Positions 45,953 through 54,768 of a stretch of 64,000 nt of DNA are shown piece after piece. Each line of letters opens with the position of its first letter. The first letter of the stretch is position 1. A program made the position numbers and the translations under genes. The DNA comes from Burkholderia plantarii (GTDB lineage Bacteria; Pseudomonadota; Gammaproteobacteria; Burkholderiales; Burkholderiaceae). Location of the stretch: positions 1,426,001-1,490,000 of the forward strand of contig NZ_CP007212.1 of NCBI RefSeq assembly GCF_001411805.1, read 5' to 3'. The notes beneath the pieces are model-generated. The model saw only the letters and a program-made list of their open reading frames with translations, was not told where the DNA came from and did not search any database.

Positions 45953-47525
45953 TCTGAACGAGGCCACCGTGGCCGAGGCCGAGGCCACGGCGGCGCACGA
46001 GCCGGTGGTGGTGGGCGGCCGGCGCCTGTCGATAGAGGAGGTGGTCGCGATCTCGCGCGGCGCGCCGGTGGCGCTCAGCGAGGAGCCGGCCTGGCGCGCG
46101 CGCATCGAACGCGGCGCCGCGTGGCTGCGCGACTACCTGGCTGGCGGCGGCACGATCTACGGCGTGACCACCGGCTACGGCGACGCCTGCGTGGTCGAGG
46201 TGCCGCCCGCACTGGTCGAGGCGCTGCCGCTGCAGCTGACGCGCTACCACGGCTGCGGGATGGGCGCGTGGTTCGACGACGCGCAGACGCTCGCGATCGT
46301 CGCCGCGCGACTAACCTCGCTTGCCTACGGTTACTCGGGCGTGCGGCTGCTGCTGCTCGAACGGCTCGCCGATCTCGTCAATCACAGGATCCTGCCGCGC
46401 ATCCCGTCCGAGGGCTCGGTGGGAGCGAGCGGCGATCTCACGCCGCTCTCCTACGTCGCGGCGGCGCTGGCCGGCGAGCGCACCGTGCGCTTCGACGGCG
46501 GCGAGCACGCGGCCGATGCCGTGTGGGGCTCGCTTGGCCGCGCGCCGCTCGTGCTCGCGCCGAAGGAGGGCCTCGCGCTGATGAACGGCACTGCCGTGAT
46601 GACGGGCCTCGCTTGTCTCGCGTTCGCGCGCGCCGACCACCTGACGCGCATCGCGGCGCGCCTGACCGCACTGACCACGGTCGCACTCGACGGCCGCGCC
46701 GCGCACTTCGACGCGACGCTGTTCGAGGCGAAGCCGCACGCGGGGCAGGCCGAGGCGGCCGCCTGGATCCGCGACGACCTGGCTGGTAGCGACGCCTCGC
46801 AGTCGCGGCGCCTGCAGGACCGCTATTCGGTGCGCTGCGCGCCGCACGTGATCGGCGTGGCGCGCGACGCGCTGAGCTGGGTGCGCCGCGACGTCGAGAA
46901 CGAGCTGAACAGCGCCAACGACAACCCGCTGATCGATCCCGACGACGGCCGCGTGCTGCACGGCGGCAACTTCTACGGCGGCCACATCGCGTTCGCGATG
47001 GACGCGCTGAAGACCGCCGTGGCCAACCTCGCCGACCTGATGGACCGCCAGCTCGCGCTGCTGGTCGACGAGAAGTTCAGCAACGGCCTGCCGCGCAACC
47101 TGACGGGTGCCCCGCCCGCGCGTGCGCCGATCAACCACGGCTTCAAGGCTGTGCAGATCTCCAGCTCCGCCTGGACCGCCGAGGCGCTCAAGCTGACGAT
47201 GCCGGCCAGCGTGTTCTCGCGCTCGACCGAGTCGCACAACCAGGACAAGGTCAGCATGGGCACCATCGCGGCGCGCGACTGCCTGCGCGTGCTCGAACTG
47301 ACCGAGCAGGTGGCCGCCGCGCATACGCTCGCCACCGTGCAGGCGGTGCGCCTGCGCCGGCGCATCGCGCCCGACACGCCGCTGCCGGCGGCGCTGCGCG
47401 GCTTCGTGGCGGAGATCGATCGGGCCTCGCCGCTGGTCGAGGAGGACCGCCCGCTCGAAGCCGAGCTGCGCGCGCTGACCGCGCGGCTGGCCGCTTGCGA
47501 GCCGATCGGCGCGGAGGCGGCGTGA
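45927..47525 (+). CDS. Aromatic amino acid ammonia-lyase (HAL/TAL/PAL family)
   Basis: A 532-residue MIO-type ammonia-lyase, normal in length. The prosthetic group forms from Ala167-Ser168-Gly169 in GSVGASGDLTPL. The catalytic Tyr78 lies in TIYGVTTGYG, and NELNSANDNPL is the usual second active-site motif. The residues at the two selectivity positions read Tyr107-His108 in TRYHGCGMG, unlike the His-Leu pair of Rhodobacter tyrosine ammonia-lyase. In this cluster it probably makes 4-hydroxycinnamate from tyrosine (or cinnamate from phenylalanine) as the aryl starter. It is not next to other hut genes, so histidine catabolism is unlikely. Confidence 0.85.
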   Translation: MESHVAEHDLNEATVAEAEATAAHEPVVVGGRRLSIEEVVAISRGAPVALSEEPAWRARIERGAAWLRDYLAGGGTIYGVTTGYGDACVVEVPPALVEALPLQLTRYHGCGMGAWFDDAQTLAIVAARLTSLAYGYSGVRLLLLERLADLVNHRILPRIPSEGSVGASGDLTPLSYVAAALAGERTVRFDGGEHAADAVWGSLGRAPLVLAPKEGLALMNGTAVMTGLACLAFARADHLTRIAARLTALTTVALDGRAAHFDATLFEAKPHAGQAEAAAWIRDDLAGSDASQSRRLQDRYSVRCAPHVIGVARDALSWVRRDVENELNSANDNPLIDPDDGRVLHGGNFYGGHIAFAMDALKTAVANLADLMDRQLALLVDEKFSNGLPRNLTGAPPARAPINHGFKAVQISSSAWTAEALKLTMPASVFSRSTESHNQDKVSMGTIAARDCLRVLELTEQVAAAHTLATVQAVRLRRRIAPDTPLPAALRGFVAEIDRASPLVEEDRPLEAELRALTARLAACEPIGAEAA

Positions 47526-47950
47526 ACGCGGCCCGACCCGTGCTGAGCTCGGCCGCCTGCGTCGAGGTGCCGTTCCATGACGTCGACGCGATGAACGTCT
47601 GCTGGCACGGCCATTACCTGAAGTATTTCGAGAGCGGACGCGCGGCGCTACTGCGCGCGATCGACTACGACTATCCGGCGATGCAGGCCTCCGGCTATCT
47701 ATGGCCGGTGGTCGAGGCGCATCTGAAATTCGTGCGGCCCGCCACCTACGGCCAGCGGCTCGAGGTGCGCGCGACGCTGCTCGAATTCGAGAACCGCCTG
47801 AAGATCGGCTACGAGGTGGTCGATCTCGCGTCGGGCGAGCGGCTGACCAAAGGCTACACGGTCCAGCTCGCGGTCGAGGCGGCCACGCGCGAAACCCAGT
47901 TCGTTTCGCCGCCGGCGCTGATCGAGCGCGTGGAGGCGCAATGGGTATAA
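47522..47950 (+). CDS. APE 4HBT-fold acyl-CoA/ACP thioesterase
   Basis: A 142-residue hot-dog thioesterase. The 4HBT motif FHDVDAMNVCWHGHYLKYFE has the catalytic Asp, and the rest of the fold (VVEAHLKFVRPATYGQRLEV) is typical. In APE clusters it (ApeK position) may release or edit acyl intermediates. It starts with GTG overlapping the ammonia-lyase stop (GTGA). Confidence 0.9.
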   Translation: MNAARPVLSSAACVEVPFHDVDAMNVCWHGHYLKYFESGRAALLRAIDYDYPAMQASGYLWPVVEAHLKFVRPATYGQRLEVRATLLEFENRLKIGYEVVDLASGERLTKGYTVQLAVEAATRETQFVSPPALIERVEAQWV

Positions 47951-48678
47951 GCCGGGGAGGTCGCGGCCGATTCGGCGCGCTCGTGGCAGCGGTGGTTTGC
48001 GCCGCGCTTGGCTGCGGCGTCGCGCATGGCGCCGAGACGGCTGGTGGGTCTGCCGCTGCCGGCCCGAACCCGAATCCAGGCTCAAACCCGGCACCGGCCG
48101 ACCGGTCGCCCGCGCACATGGCCGACGCGGGGCTGGTGGCCGAGGTGACCGGGCGGCTGGCCCGGGCCGGCACGTTGCGCGCGCGCTTCACGCAGACCCA
48201 GACGCTCGCCGCGATGAACAAGCCGCTCGTCAGCACCGGCTCGATGCTGATCGACCGCGCCGCCGGCATCGTTTGGCGCATCGAGACGCCGTATCGCGCC
48301 ACTTACGTGATCACTGACGGCGGCGTGCGCGAGATCGACGCGAACGGCCAGCCGCGGTCCACGGGCAGCGGCGGCGGGCGCGGCGTAGCGCAGGTCGCGC
48401 GGATGATGCGCGGCCTGCTCGCGGGCGACCTGTCGGCGCTCTATTCGCAGTTCGACGTGACGGTGGCCGGCACGCCCGCGCGCTGGCGCATGACGCTGCG
48501 GCCCAACCAGCCGCAACTGCAGCAGGCGCTCGGCGTGCTGCAGATGAGCGGCGGCGACACGTTGCGCACGCTCGCCATCGACTACGCGAACGGCAACCAG
48601 ACGATGCTCGAGTTCAGCGGCACGACGCGCGTCGACGCGCCGTCCGCGCTTGAACGCGGCTGGCTGGAGGCGCGTTGA
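47941..48678 (+). CDS. APE LolA-like lipoprotein carrier
   Basis: A 245-residue exported protein. A signal peptide (FGALVAAVVCAALGCGVAHG; the final Cys is not a clear lipobox) is followed by a Pro/Asn linker and a LolA-type domain (about 65-245: LRARFTQTQTLAAMNKPLVSTGSMLIDRAAGIVWRIETPY). LolA-like proteins in APE clusters are thought to carry the lipid product across the periplasm. The ATG lies inside the end of the thioesterase gene. It directly precedes the exporter gene. Confidence 0.86.
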   Translation: MGISRGGRGRFGALVAAVVCAALGCGVAHGAETAGGSAAAGPNPNPGSNPAPADRSPAHMADAGLVAEVTGRLARAGTLRARFTQTQTLAAMNKPLVSTGSMLIDRAAGIVWRIETPYRATYVITDGGVREIDANGQPRSTGSGGGRGVAQVARMMRGLLAGDLSALYSQFDVTVAGTPARWRMTLRPNQPQLQQALGVLQMSGGDTLRTLAIDYANGNQTMLEFSGTTRVDAPSALERGWLEAR

Positions 48679-51098
48679 TGGACATGGCGCGCGACGACGT
48701 GGCGACAGCGGCCAGTCGGCTGCGGAACCGGCGCTGGCGCGCGGCATGGCTGCTGGTCGCGCTCGCGGCCGTGTGCTATTGCGCCTGGCGCTTCGTGGCC
48801 GGGCCGTCGCCGCTGCAGACCGACCTGCTCGCGCTGCTACCCGCCAGCGAGGCGAATCCGGTGGCCGAACGGGCCGTCGGCGCGCTCGGCCAGGCGCTCG
48901 GCGGGCGCACCGTGCTGCTCGTCAGCGATGCCAACGCGGCGCGCGCGAAGGCCGCCGCCCGCATGCTCGGCGCGCGACTCGCGCAAAGCCACGCGTTCCG
49001 CTCGGCGACGGTCGAGGTGCCGCCGTTCGACCTGTCGCGGATCGCCACCACCTATTTGCCGGCGCGTTTCGGCCTGCTGACCGACGCCGACGTCGCCGCG
49101 CTGGCCCACGGTGACACCGCTAGCCTGTCCGACGCGCTGGCGCGGCGGCTCTACGGCCCGCCCGTCGAGGCGCTGCCGACCGCGCTCGCCGACGATCCGT
49201 TCGGCTGGCTCCAGCACTGGCTGGCCGGACTGCCGCTCACCGCCTCGAAGCTCATGCTGGAGGACGGCATGCTGGTATCGCATCGCGACGGCATCACCAG
49301 TGTGCTGGTGATGGCCTCGCTCGACGGCTCGGCCTACGAAACGCGTGTGCAGCAGGCGGTGCGGCAGGCGCTGGCCGATGCCGAGGGCGCGCTCGGCGCG
49401 GCCTATCCCGGTGTGCGCGTCGTGCGCACCGGCGCGGTGTTCTATGCCGACGCGGCGCGCGCAAGCGCGGAGCGCGACGTGCATCTGATCGGCGCGGTCT
49501 CGCTGGCGGGCATCGCGCTGTTGCTGTTCGGCGTGTTCCGCTCGCCGCGCCTGCTGGTGCTCGCGTTCGTCTCGACCGCGTTCGGCATCGCCTGCTCGCT
49601 GGCCGTCACGCTGCTGCTGTTCGGCAAGCTGCACCTGCTCACTCTGGTGTTCGGCGTGAGCCTGATCGGCGAGGCCGTCGATTATTCGATCCAGTATTTC
49701 GTCGTCTATCTGTCGGACGGCACACGCTGGCGGCCGTGGCGCGGCGCGGCGGCGGTGCGCCCGTCGCTGGCCGTGGCGCTTGCCACCAGCCTGTTCGGCT
49801 ACGCGATCCTGATGTGGGTGCCGTTCCCGGTGCTCGCGCAGATCGCCTGCTTCGCGATGATCGGCATCGCCGCCGCGTTCGCGGCGGTGACGGGCTTCCT
49901 GCCGCTGATGCTGGAGCGCCCGTCGCGGCGTTCGCCCGTGCGCCTGTTCGCGCGCGTCGCGCGACTGCTGGCCGGCTGGCAGTCGCTGCTGGCCGGCCGG
50001 CGCGCGGCGCTGGCCGCCGCGCTGCTGACGCTGGCGGCCGTGCCGGGCTGGCTCCGCCTGCAAAGCGACGACGACATCCATCTGCTGGTGCAGCGCGACG
50101 CCGGGTTGGTGAAGCAGGAGCAGGCGGTGCGCGAGGCGGTCGGCGTGCCGAACGTCTCGCAGTTCTTCCTGATCCAGGGCCGCACGCCCGAGGAAGTGCT
50201 GCGCCACGCCGAGACGCTCACCGCCGAGGTCAGCCGGCTCGACAGGGCGCCCAGCCTGCTGTCGGTGGCGGACTTCGTGCCGTCCGCCGAGCGGCAGGCG
50301 CGCAATCGCGCGCTGCTGGCCTCGAAAGTGTTCGCTGATCCCGACGCGCTGCGCGCGCTGCTGCTGCGCGCCGGGTTCCGCGAGACCATCGCCGATGCCT
50401 GGATCGACGGCTTCGCGCGCGCCGCGCGGGCGCCGCTGACGGTCGACGGCTGGCTCGCGGCGAGCTGGTCCGCGCCGTTCCGGCATCTGTGGCTCGGGCC
50501 GTTCGACGTGTCGGCGCCGGCTTCGGGCTATGCGGCGCTGGCGATTCCAGGCCAAGTCGACGCGGCCAGTCTCGCGGCGCTCGCGGCCTGCGCCGAACGC
50601 GTGCCCGGTGTCACGTTCGTCGACAAGGCCGCGAGCGTCTCGCGACTGTTCGGCGCGTATCGGCTCGACAGCGCGCTATGGCTCGGCGGTGCGCTGGTGG
50701 TGGTGGGGGCGCTGCTGGCTTGGCGCTACGGCCTGCGCGGCGGCATTGTGACGACCCTGCCGGTGGTGTTCGCGATCGGCCTCACGCTTGCCGTGTTCGG
50801 CTATTGGCGGATGCCGCTGACGCTGTTCAACTGGCTCGCGTTGATGCTGGTGCTCGGGGTGGGCGCGAACTACGCGGTGTTCCTGCGCGAGGGCTGCCAG
50901 CGCGAAGCGGCGAACCTCGGCGCGGTCTGGACCGGCGTGCTGCTGTCGGCGTCCACCACGCTGCTGTCGTTCGGCATGCTCGGCGCTAGCGCGATGCCGG
51001 CGCTGCGCGCGTTTGGCACGACGCTCGCGCTCGGCATCGTGTTCTCGGTGCTGTTCGCGCCGCTGGCGGTATCCCGACATCAAGAGGCTGGCTCATGA
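48678..51098 (+). CDS. APE MMPL-family lipid exporter
   Basis: An 806-residue transporter of the MMPL/RND superfamily, predicted to have 12 helices. It has two large periplasmic loops and paired membrane blocks (GIALLLFGVFRSPRLLVLAF, LLTLVFGVSLIGEAVDYSIQYFVVY and the matching second set with LVLGVGANYAVFLREG). It is the likely inner-membrane exporter of the aryl polyene lipid (ApeM position). The start is ATG 48678, overlapping the LolA stop. Confidence 0.9.
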   Translation: MDMARDDVATAASRLRNRRWRAAWLLVALAAVCYCAWRFVAGPSPLQTDLLALLPASEANPVAERAVGALGQALGGRTVLLVSDANAARAKAAARMLGARLAQSHAFRSATVEVPPFDLSRIATTYLPARFGLLTDADVAALAHGDTASLSDALARRLYGPPVEALPTALADDPFGWLQHWLAGLPLTASKLMLEDGMLVSHRDGITSVLVMASLDGSAYETRVQQAVRQALADAEGALGAAYPGVRVVRTGAVFYADAARASAERDVHLIGAVSLAGIALLLFGVFRSPRLLVLAFVSTAFGIACSLAVTLLLFGKLHLLTLVFGVSLIGEAVDYSIQYFVVYLSDGTRWRPWRGAAAVRPSLAVALATSLFGYAILMWVPFPVLAQIACFAMIGIAAAFAAVTGFLPLMLERPSRRSPVRLFARVARLLAGWQSLLAGRRAALAAALLTLAAVPGWLRLQSDDDIHLLVQRDAGLVKQEQAVREAVGVPNVSQFFLIQGRTPEEVLRHAETLTAEVSRLDRAPSLLSVADFVPSAERQARNRALLASKVFADPDALRALLLRAGFRETIADAWIDGFARAARAPLTVDGWLAASWSAPFRHLWLGPFDVSAPASGYAALAIPGQVDAASLAALAACAERVPGVTFVDKAASVSRLFGAYRLDSALWLGGALVVVGALLAWRYGLRGGIVTTLPVVFAIGLTLAVFGYWRMPLTLFNWLALMLVLGVGANYAVFLREGCQREAANLGAVWTGVLLSASTTLLSFGMLGASAMPALRAFGTTLALGIVFSVLFAPLAVSRHQEAGS

Positions 51099-52315
51099 AG
51101 CACGCACCCGTCTATCTGCATGCGCTTGGCATGATCAACGCGCTCGGCGCCGACATCGACGCGATCGCCGCCGCGCTCGGCCGCGGTGCCGACGCGGCGC
51201 TCGCCGCGCGGCCCGTCGCGCAGGGCGCCGCCGTCGCCGGAATCGCCGGGACCGCCGCCGCGCTCGCGCCGTTCGCAGGACAAGTCGCCGCGCTTCTCGA
51301 TCTGGCGCCGCCCGCCGCGCTCGCCCATTACGACTGCCGCAACAATCGTCTGCTGCTGGCCGCGCTTGCACAGGTCGCGCCGGCCGTCGAGGCGGCCGTC
51401 GCGCGCCACGGCCCGGGCCGCGTCGGCGTGGTGATCGGCACCAGCACCTCGGGCATCGAGGCCGCCGAGCAGGCGTTCGCGCGACGCGCGGCCGAGGGCG
51501 CGATGCCGCCCGGCTTCGACTACCGGCAGATGGAGATCGGCACCGCCGCGCCGTTCGTCCGGGCAGCGCTCGGGCTGGCGGGGCCGGCTTACACGCTGTC
51601 GACGGCCTGCACCTCCAGCGCCAAGGCGTTCGCCGCCGCGCGGCGGCTGTTGCGGCTCGGGATCTGCGACGCGGTAGTGGTGGGCGGCGCCGATTCGCGT
51701 TGCGAGCTGACCACACAGGGCTTCGCGTCGCTCGAATCGGTCAGCCCCGAGCGCACCAATCCGATGAGCCGCCACCGGCGCGGCATCAACATCGGCGAGG
51801 GCGCCGCCGTGTTCGTGATGGGCCGCGACGAGGGCGAGATCCGGCTGGCCGGCGCCGGTGAGTCGAGCGACGCCCACCATATTTCCGCGCCGGACCCGCA
51901 GGGGCACGGCGCACGGCTCGCGCTCGACGAGGCGCTGGCCGACGCGGGCGTGACGGCCACGCAGATCGGCTATGTGAACCTGCACGCCACCGCCACCCAG
52001 CACAACGACGCGATGGAAGCGCGGGTGATGGCGCGGGTGTTTCCCGACGGCGTACCGGCCAGCGGCACCAAGCCAATGACGGGCCACCTGCTCGGCGCGG
52101 CCGGCGCGACCGAACTCGCGTTCGCCTGGCTCACGCTCGCGCGCGATCTCGCGCTGCCGGTTCACGTCTGGGACGGCGAGGCCGACCCGGCGCTGCCGCC
52201 GCTCGATCTGGTACAGGGTACGCGGCGCCTCGGCGGCGACGCGCGCGGGCGCTACGTGATGAGTAATTCGTTCGCTTTCGGCGGCAGCAATGCCAGCCTG
52301 ATCCTGGGACGCTGA
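51095..52315 (+). CDS. apeO: APE ketosynthase (ApeO-type)
   Basis: A 406-residue beta-ketoacyl-ACP synthase of the FabB/FabF type. Active-site Cys172 lies in STACTSSAK, with the two catalytic His residues in NLHATATQHND and KPMTGHLLGAAG. It is predicted to elongate the polyene together with the chain length factor encoded at 39861. No DUF3261 lipoprotein gene (often present before ApeO) is found between the exporter and this gene. Confidence 0.9.
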   Translation: MKHAPVYLHALGMINALGADIDAIAAALGRGADAALAARPVAQGAAVAGIAGTAAALAPFAGQVAALLDLAPPAALAHYDCRNNRLLLAALAQVAPAVEAAVARHGPGRVGVVIGTSTSGIEAAEQAFARRAAEGAMPPGFDYRQMEIGTAAPFVRAALGLAGPAYTLSTACTSSAKAFAAARRLLRLGICDAVVVGGADSRCELTTQGFASLESVSPERTNPMSRHRRGINIGEGAAVFVMGRDEGEIRLAGAGESSDAHHISAPDPQGHGARLALDEALADAGVTATQIGYVNLHATATQHNDAMEARVMARVFPDGVPASGTKPMTGHLLGAAGATELAFAWLTLARDLALPVHVWDGEADPALPPLDLVQGTRRLGGDARGRYVMSNSFAFGGSNASLILGR

Positions 52316-52316
52316 G

Positions 52317-52817
52317 ATGGACACGCTTGAACCGAAGGAACCCGAGGCCGCCGAGGCGGTGCCGCTGCACGATGTGCTGGACGTGCTGCCGCATCGCGAC
52401 ACGATGCTGCTGCTCGACGCGATCGTGCAATGCACGACGCTCGACATCGAGGCGCGCGCGCGCGTGCGCGCCGACGCCTGGTACGCGGATCGCGAAGGCG
52501 CGATGCCGGCCTGGATCGGCATCGAGCTGATGGCGCAGGCGATCGCCGCGCACGTCGGCCTGCTGGCGATGCGCGAGGGCGGCCGCGCGCGGCCGGGCGT
52601 GCTGCTCGGCACCAGCGGCTATCGCGCGCACCGTTTCGCGTTCGAGGCCGGCGCGACGTTGTCGGTTACCGCCCGCGAGCTGCTGCGCAGCGAGGCCGGG
52701 CACGGCGCCTACGACTGCGCGATCCATCTCGGCGGCGTGTGCTGCGCCGAGGCCGTCGTCAAGGTCTATCAGCCTGACGATTTTCAGACTTTCATCGAAG
52801 GGAGCCTTCAATCATGA
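52317..52817 (+). CDS. apeP: APE dehydratase (ApeP-type, hot-dog)
   Basis: A 166-residue hot-dog dehydratase. The DVLDVLPHRDTMLLLDAI start and WIGIELMAQAIAAHVG helix match the FabA/FabZ family. In Xenorhabdus the related ApeP pairs with ApeI to form the active dehydratase; here ApeI is the C-terminal part of the ligase protein. It starts just after the ketosynthase stop (TGAGATG) and overlaps the ketoreductase start. Confidence 0.88.
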   Translation: MDTLEPKEPEAAEAVPLHDVLDVLPHRDTMLLLDAIVQCTTLDIEARARVRADAWYADREGAMPAWIGIELMAQAIAAHVGLLAMREGGRARPGVLLGTSGYRAHRFAFEAGATLSVTARELLRSEAGHGAYDCAIHLGGVCCAEAVVKVYQPDDFQTFIEGSLQS

Positions 52818-53539
52818 CCCGGCGAGTTCTCGTGACCGGCTCGAGCCGCGGCATCGGCCGCGCCGTCGCGCTGCGTCTGGCCGAAGACGGCTTTGCCGTG
52901 ACCGTGCATTGCCGCGGCGGCGTGGCCGAAGCGCAGGCCGTGGTCGAGGCAATCACCGTGCAGGGCGGCACGGCCGGCCTGCTGCAGTTCGACGTGCGCG
53001 ATCGAGCGGCGTGCCGCGAGCTGCTGGAGGCCGATGTGGCCGCGCACGGCGGCTACTATGGCATCGTCTGCAACGCGGGTGTGACGCGCGACGGCGCGTT
53101 CCCGGCACTGTCCGAGGACGACTGGGACGTCGTGATCGAAACCGGCCTCGACAGCTTCTACAACGTGGTTCACCCGCTGACCATGCCGATGGTGCGGCTG
53201 CGCAAGGGCGGCCGGATCGTGACCATCGCCTCGGTGTCGGGGGTGATGGGCAATCGAGGCCAGGTCAACTACAGCGCGGCCAAGGCAGGCCTGATCGGCG
53301 CCACCAAGGCGCTAGCCGTCGAGCTGGCGTCGCGCGGCGTGACCGTGAACTGCGTCGCGCCCGGCCTTGTCGATACCGGCATGCTCGACGACCTGCCGCT
53401 CGAACACGCGCTGAAGACGGTGCCGATGGGGCGCGTCGGGCGGCCCGAGGAAGTGGCCTCGGTGGTCGGCTTCCTGATGTCGGACGCCGCGTCCTATCTG
53501 ACCCGGCAGGTGATCGGCGTGAACGGCGGGATGATCTGA
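52814..53539 (+). CDS. apeQ: APE ketoreductase (FabG-like, ApeQ-type)
   Basis: A 241-residue short-chain dehydrogenase. The NADPH motif VTGSSRGIGRAVAL starts the protein, with CNAGVTRDG and the catalytic Tyr-Lys pair in NYSAAKAG. It reduces the 3-oxo group on each chain extension. The C-terminal RQVIGVNGGMI is typical of FabG. It overlaps both neighbours by four bases or fewer. Confidence 0.92.
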   Translation: MTRRVLVTGSSRGIGRAVALRLAEDGFAVTVHCRGGVAEAQAVVEAITVQGGTAGLLQFDVRDRAACRELLEADVAAHGGYYGIVCNAGVTRDGAFPALSEDDWDVVIETGLDSFYNVVHPLTMPMVRLRKGGRIVTIASVSGVMGNRGQVNYSAAKAGLIGATKALAVELASRGVTVNCVAPGLVDTGMLDDLPLEHALKTVPMGRVGRPEEVASVVGFLMSDAASYLTRQVIGVNGGMI

Positions 53540-54768
53540 TGAAGCGAGTCGTGGTGACGGGCATGGGTGGCGTGACCGCGTTCGGCGAGACCTGGGCCGA
53601 GGTCGAGGCGCGCCTGCGGGCCGGCCGCAACGCGGTGCGCCGCATGGCCGAATGGGATCGTTTCGAGTCGCTGCACACGCGGCTCGCGTGTCCGCTGGCC
53701 GGATTCGCCGCGCCCGCGCACTATCCGCGCAAGAAGACGCGCTCAATGGGGCCGGTTGCGATGTACGCGGTCCGCGCGAGCGAGCTCGCGCTGGCCGACG
53801 CCGGCCTCGCCGAGGACGTGTCGATCAAGGACGGGCGCATGGGTGTCGCTTATGGGTCGTCGTCGGGTTCGGTCGAGCCGATCCGCGCGTTCGGCGCGAT
53901 GCTCGAAACCGGCTCGATGCGCGACGTCACCTCGAACAGCTACGTGCAGATGATGCCGCACACCACGGCCGTCAATGTCAGCCTGTTCTGGGATCTCAAG
54001 GGCCGCGTGATTCCGACTTCGTCCGCCTGCGCGTCGAGCAGCCAGGCGATTGGCTATGCCTACGAGGCGATCGCGGCCGGCAAGCAGACGCTGATGCTCG
54101 CGGGCGGCGCCGAGGAACTGTCGGGCCCGGCGGTGGCCGTGTTCGACACGCTGTACGCCACCAGCACGCGCAATGACGCACCCGAGCTGACGCCACGCCC
54201 GTTCGACGCGGCGCGCGACGGGCTGGTGGTGGGCGAGGGCGCCGCCACGCTGGTGCTGGAGGAATACGGGCATGCGCGCGCGCGCGGCGCGACGATCCAT
54301 GCCGAGGTGGTCGGCTTCGGCTGCAATTCCGACGGCGCGCACATCACGCAGCCGACCGCCGCCACCATGGCGGTGGCGATGCGCATGGCGCTGCAGGACG
54401 CGCGGCTCGATGCGGCCGCCATCGCCTATGTCAACGCACACGGCACTTCGACCGAGCGCGGCGACGTGGCGGAGAGCGAGGCCACTCACGATGTGTTCGG
54501 CGAACGCGTGCCGATCAGCTCGCTGAAGAGCTACGTCGGCCATACGCTCGGCGCCTGCGGTGCGCTTGAAGCGTGGTGGACCATCGAGATGATGAAGCGC
54601 AACTGGTACGCGCCGACGTTGAACCTGACCCGCGTCGATCCCGCCTGCGCGCCGCTTGACCATATCGTCGGCGCAGGGCGCGCGATCGACGCCGAGTACG
54701 TGGTCAGCAACAACTTCGCGTTTGGCGGCATCAACACGTCGCTGGTGTTCCGGCGCGCCGACGCCTGA
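53539..54768 (+). CDS. apeR: APE ketosynthase (ApeR-type)
   Basis: A 409-residue ketosynthase. Cys164 lies in TSSACASSSQA, and the catalytic His residues lie in NAHGTSTERGD and KSYVGHTLGACG. In Xenorhabdus the related ApeR acts as a homodimer and is proposed to start or prime elongation. The ATG overlaps the ketoreductase stop; the end overlaps the ATG of a further ketosynthase gene. Confidence 0.9.
   Translation: MKRVVVTGMGGVTAFGETWAEVEARLRAGRNAVRRMAEWDRFESLHTRLACPLAGFAAPAHYPRKKTRSMGPVAMYAVRASELALADAGLAEDVSIKDGRMGVAYGSSSGSVEPIRAFGAMLETGSMRDVTSNSYVQMMPHTTAVNVSLFWDLKGRVIPTSSACASSSQAIGYAYEAIAAGKQTLMLAGGAEELSGPAVAVFDTLYATSTRNDAPELTPRPFDAARDGLVVGEGAATLVLEEYGHARARGATIHAEVVGFGCNSDGAHITQPTAATMAVAMRMALQDARLDAAAIAYVNAHGTSTERGDVAESEATHDVFGERVPISSLKSYVGHTLGACGALEAWWTIEMMKRNWYAPTLNLTRVDPACAPLDHIVGAGRAIDAEYVVSNNFAFGGINTSLVFRRADA

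Noticed and set aside
46311..48302. A 663-residue minus-strand frame
   Set aside because: It runs antisense to the ammonia-lyase, thioesterase and LolA genes, which are strongly supported by motifs.
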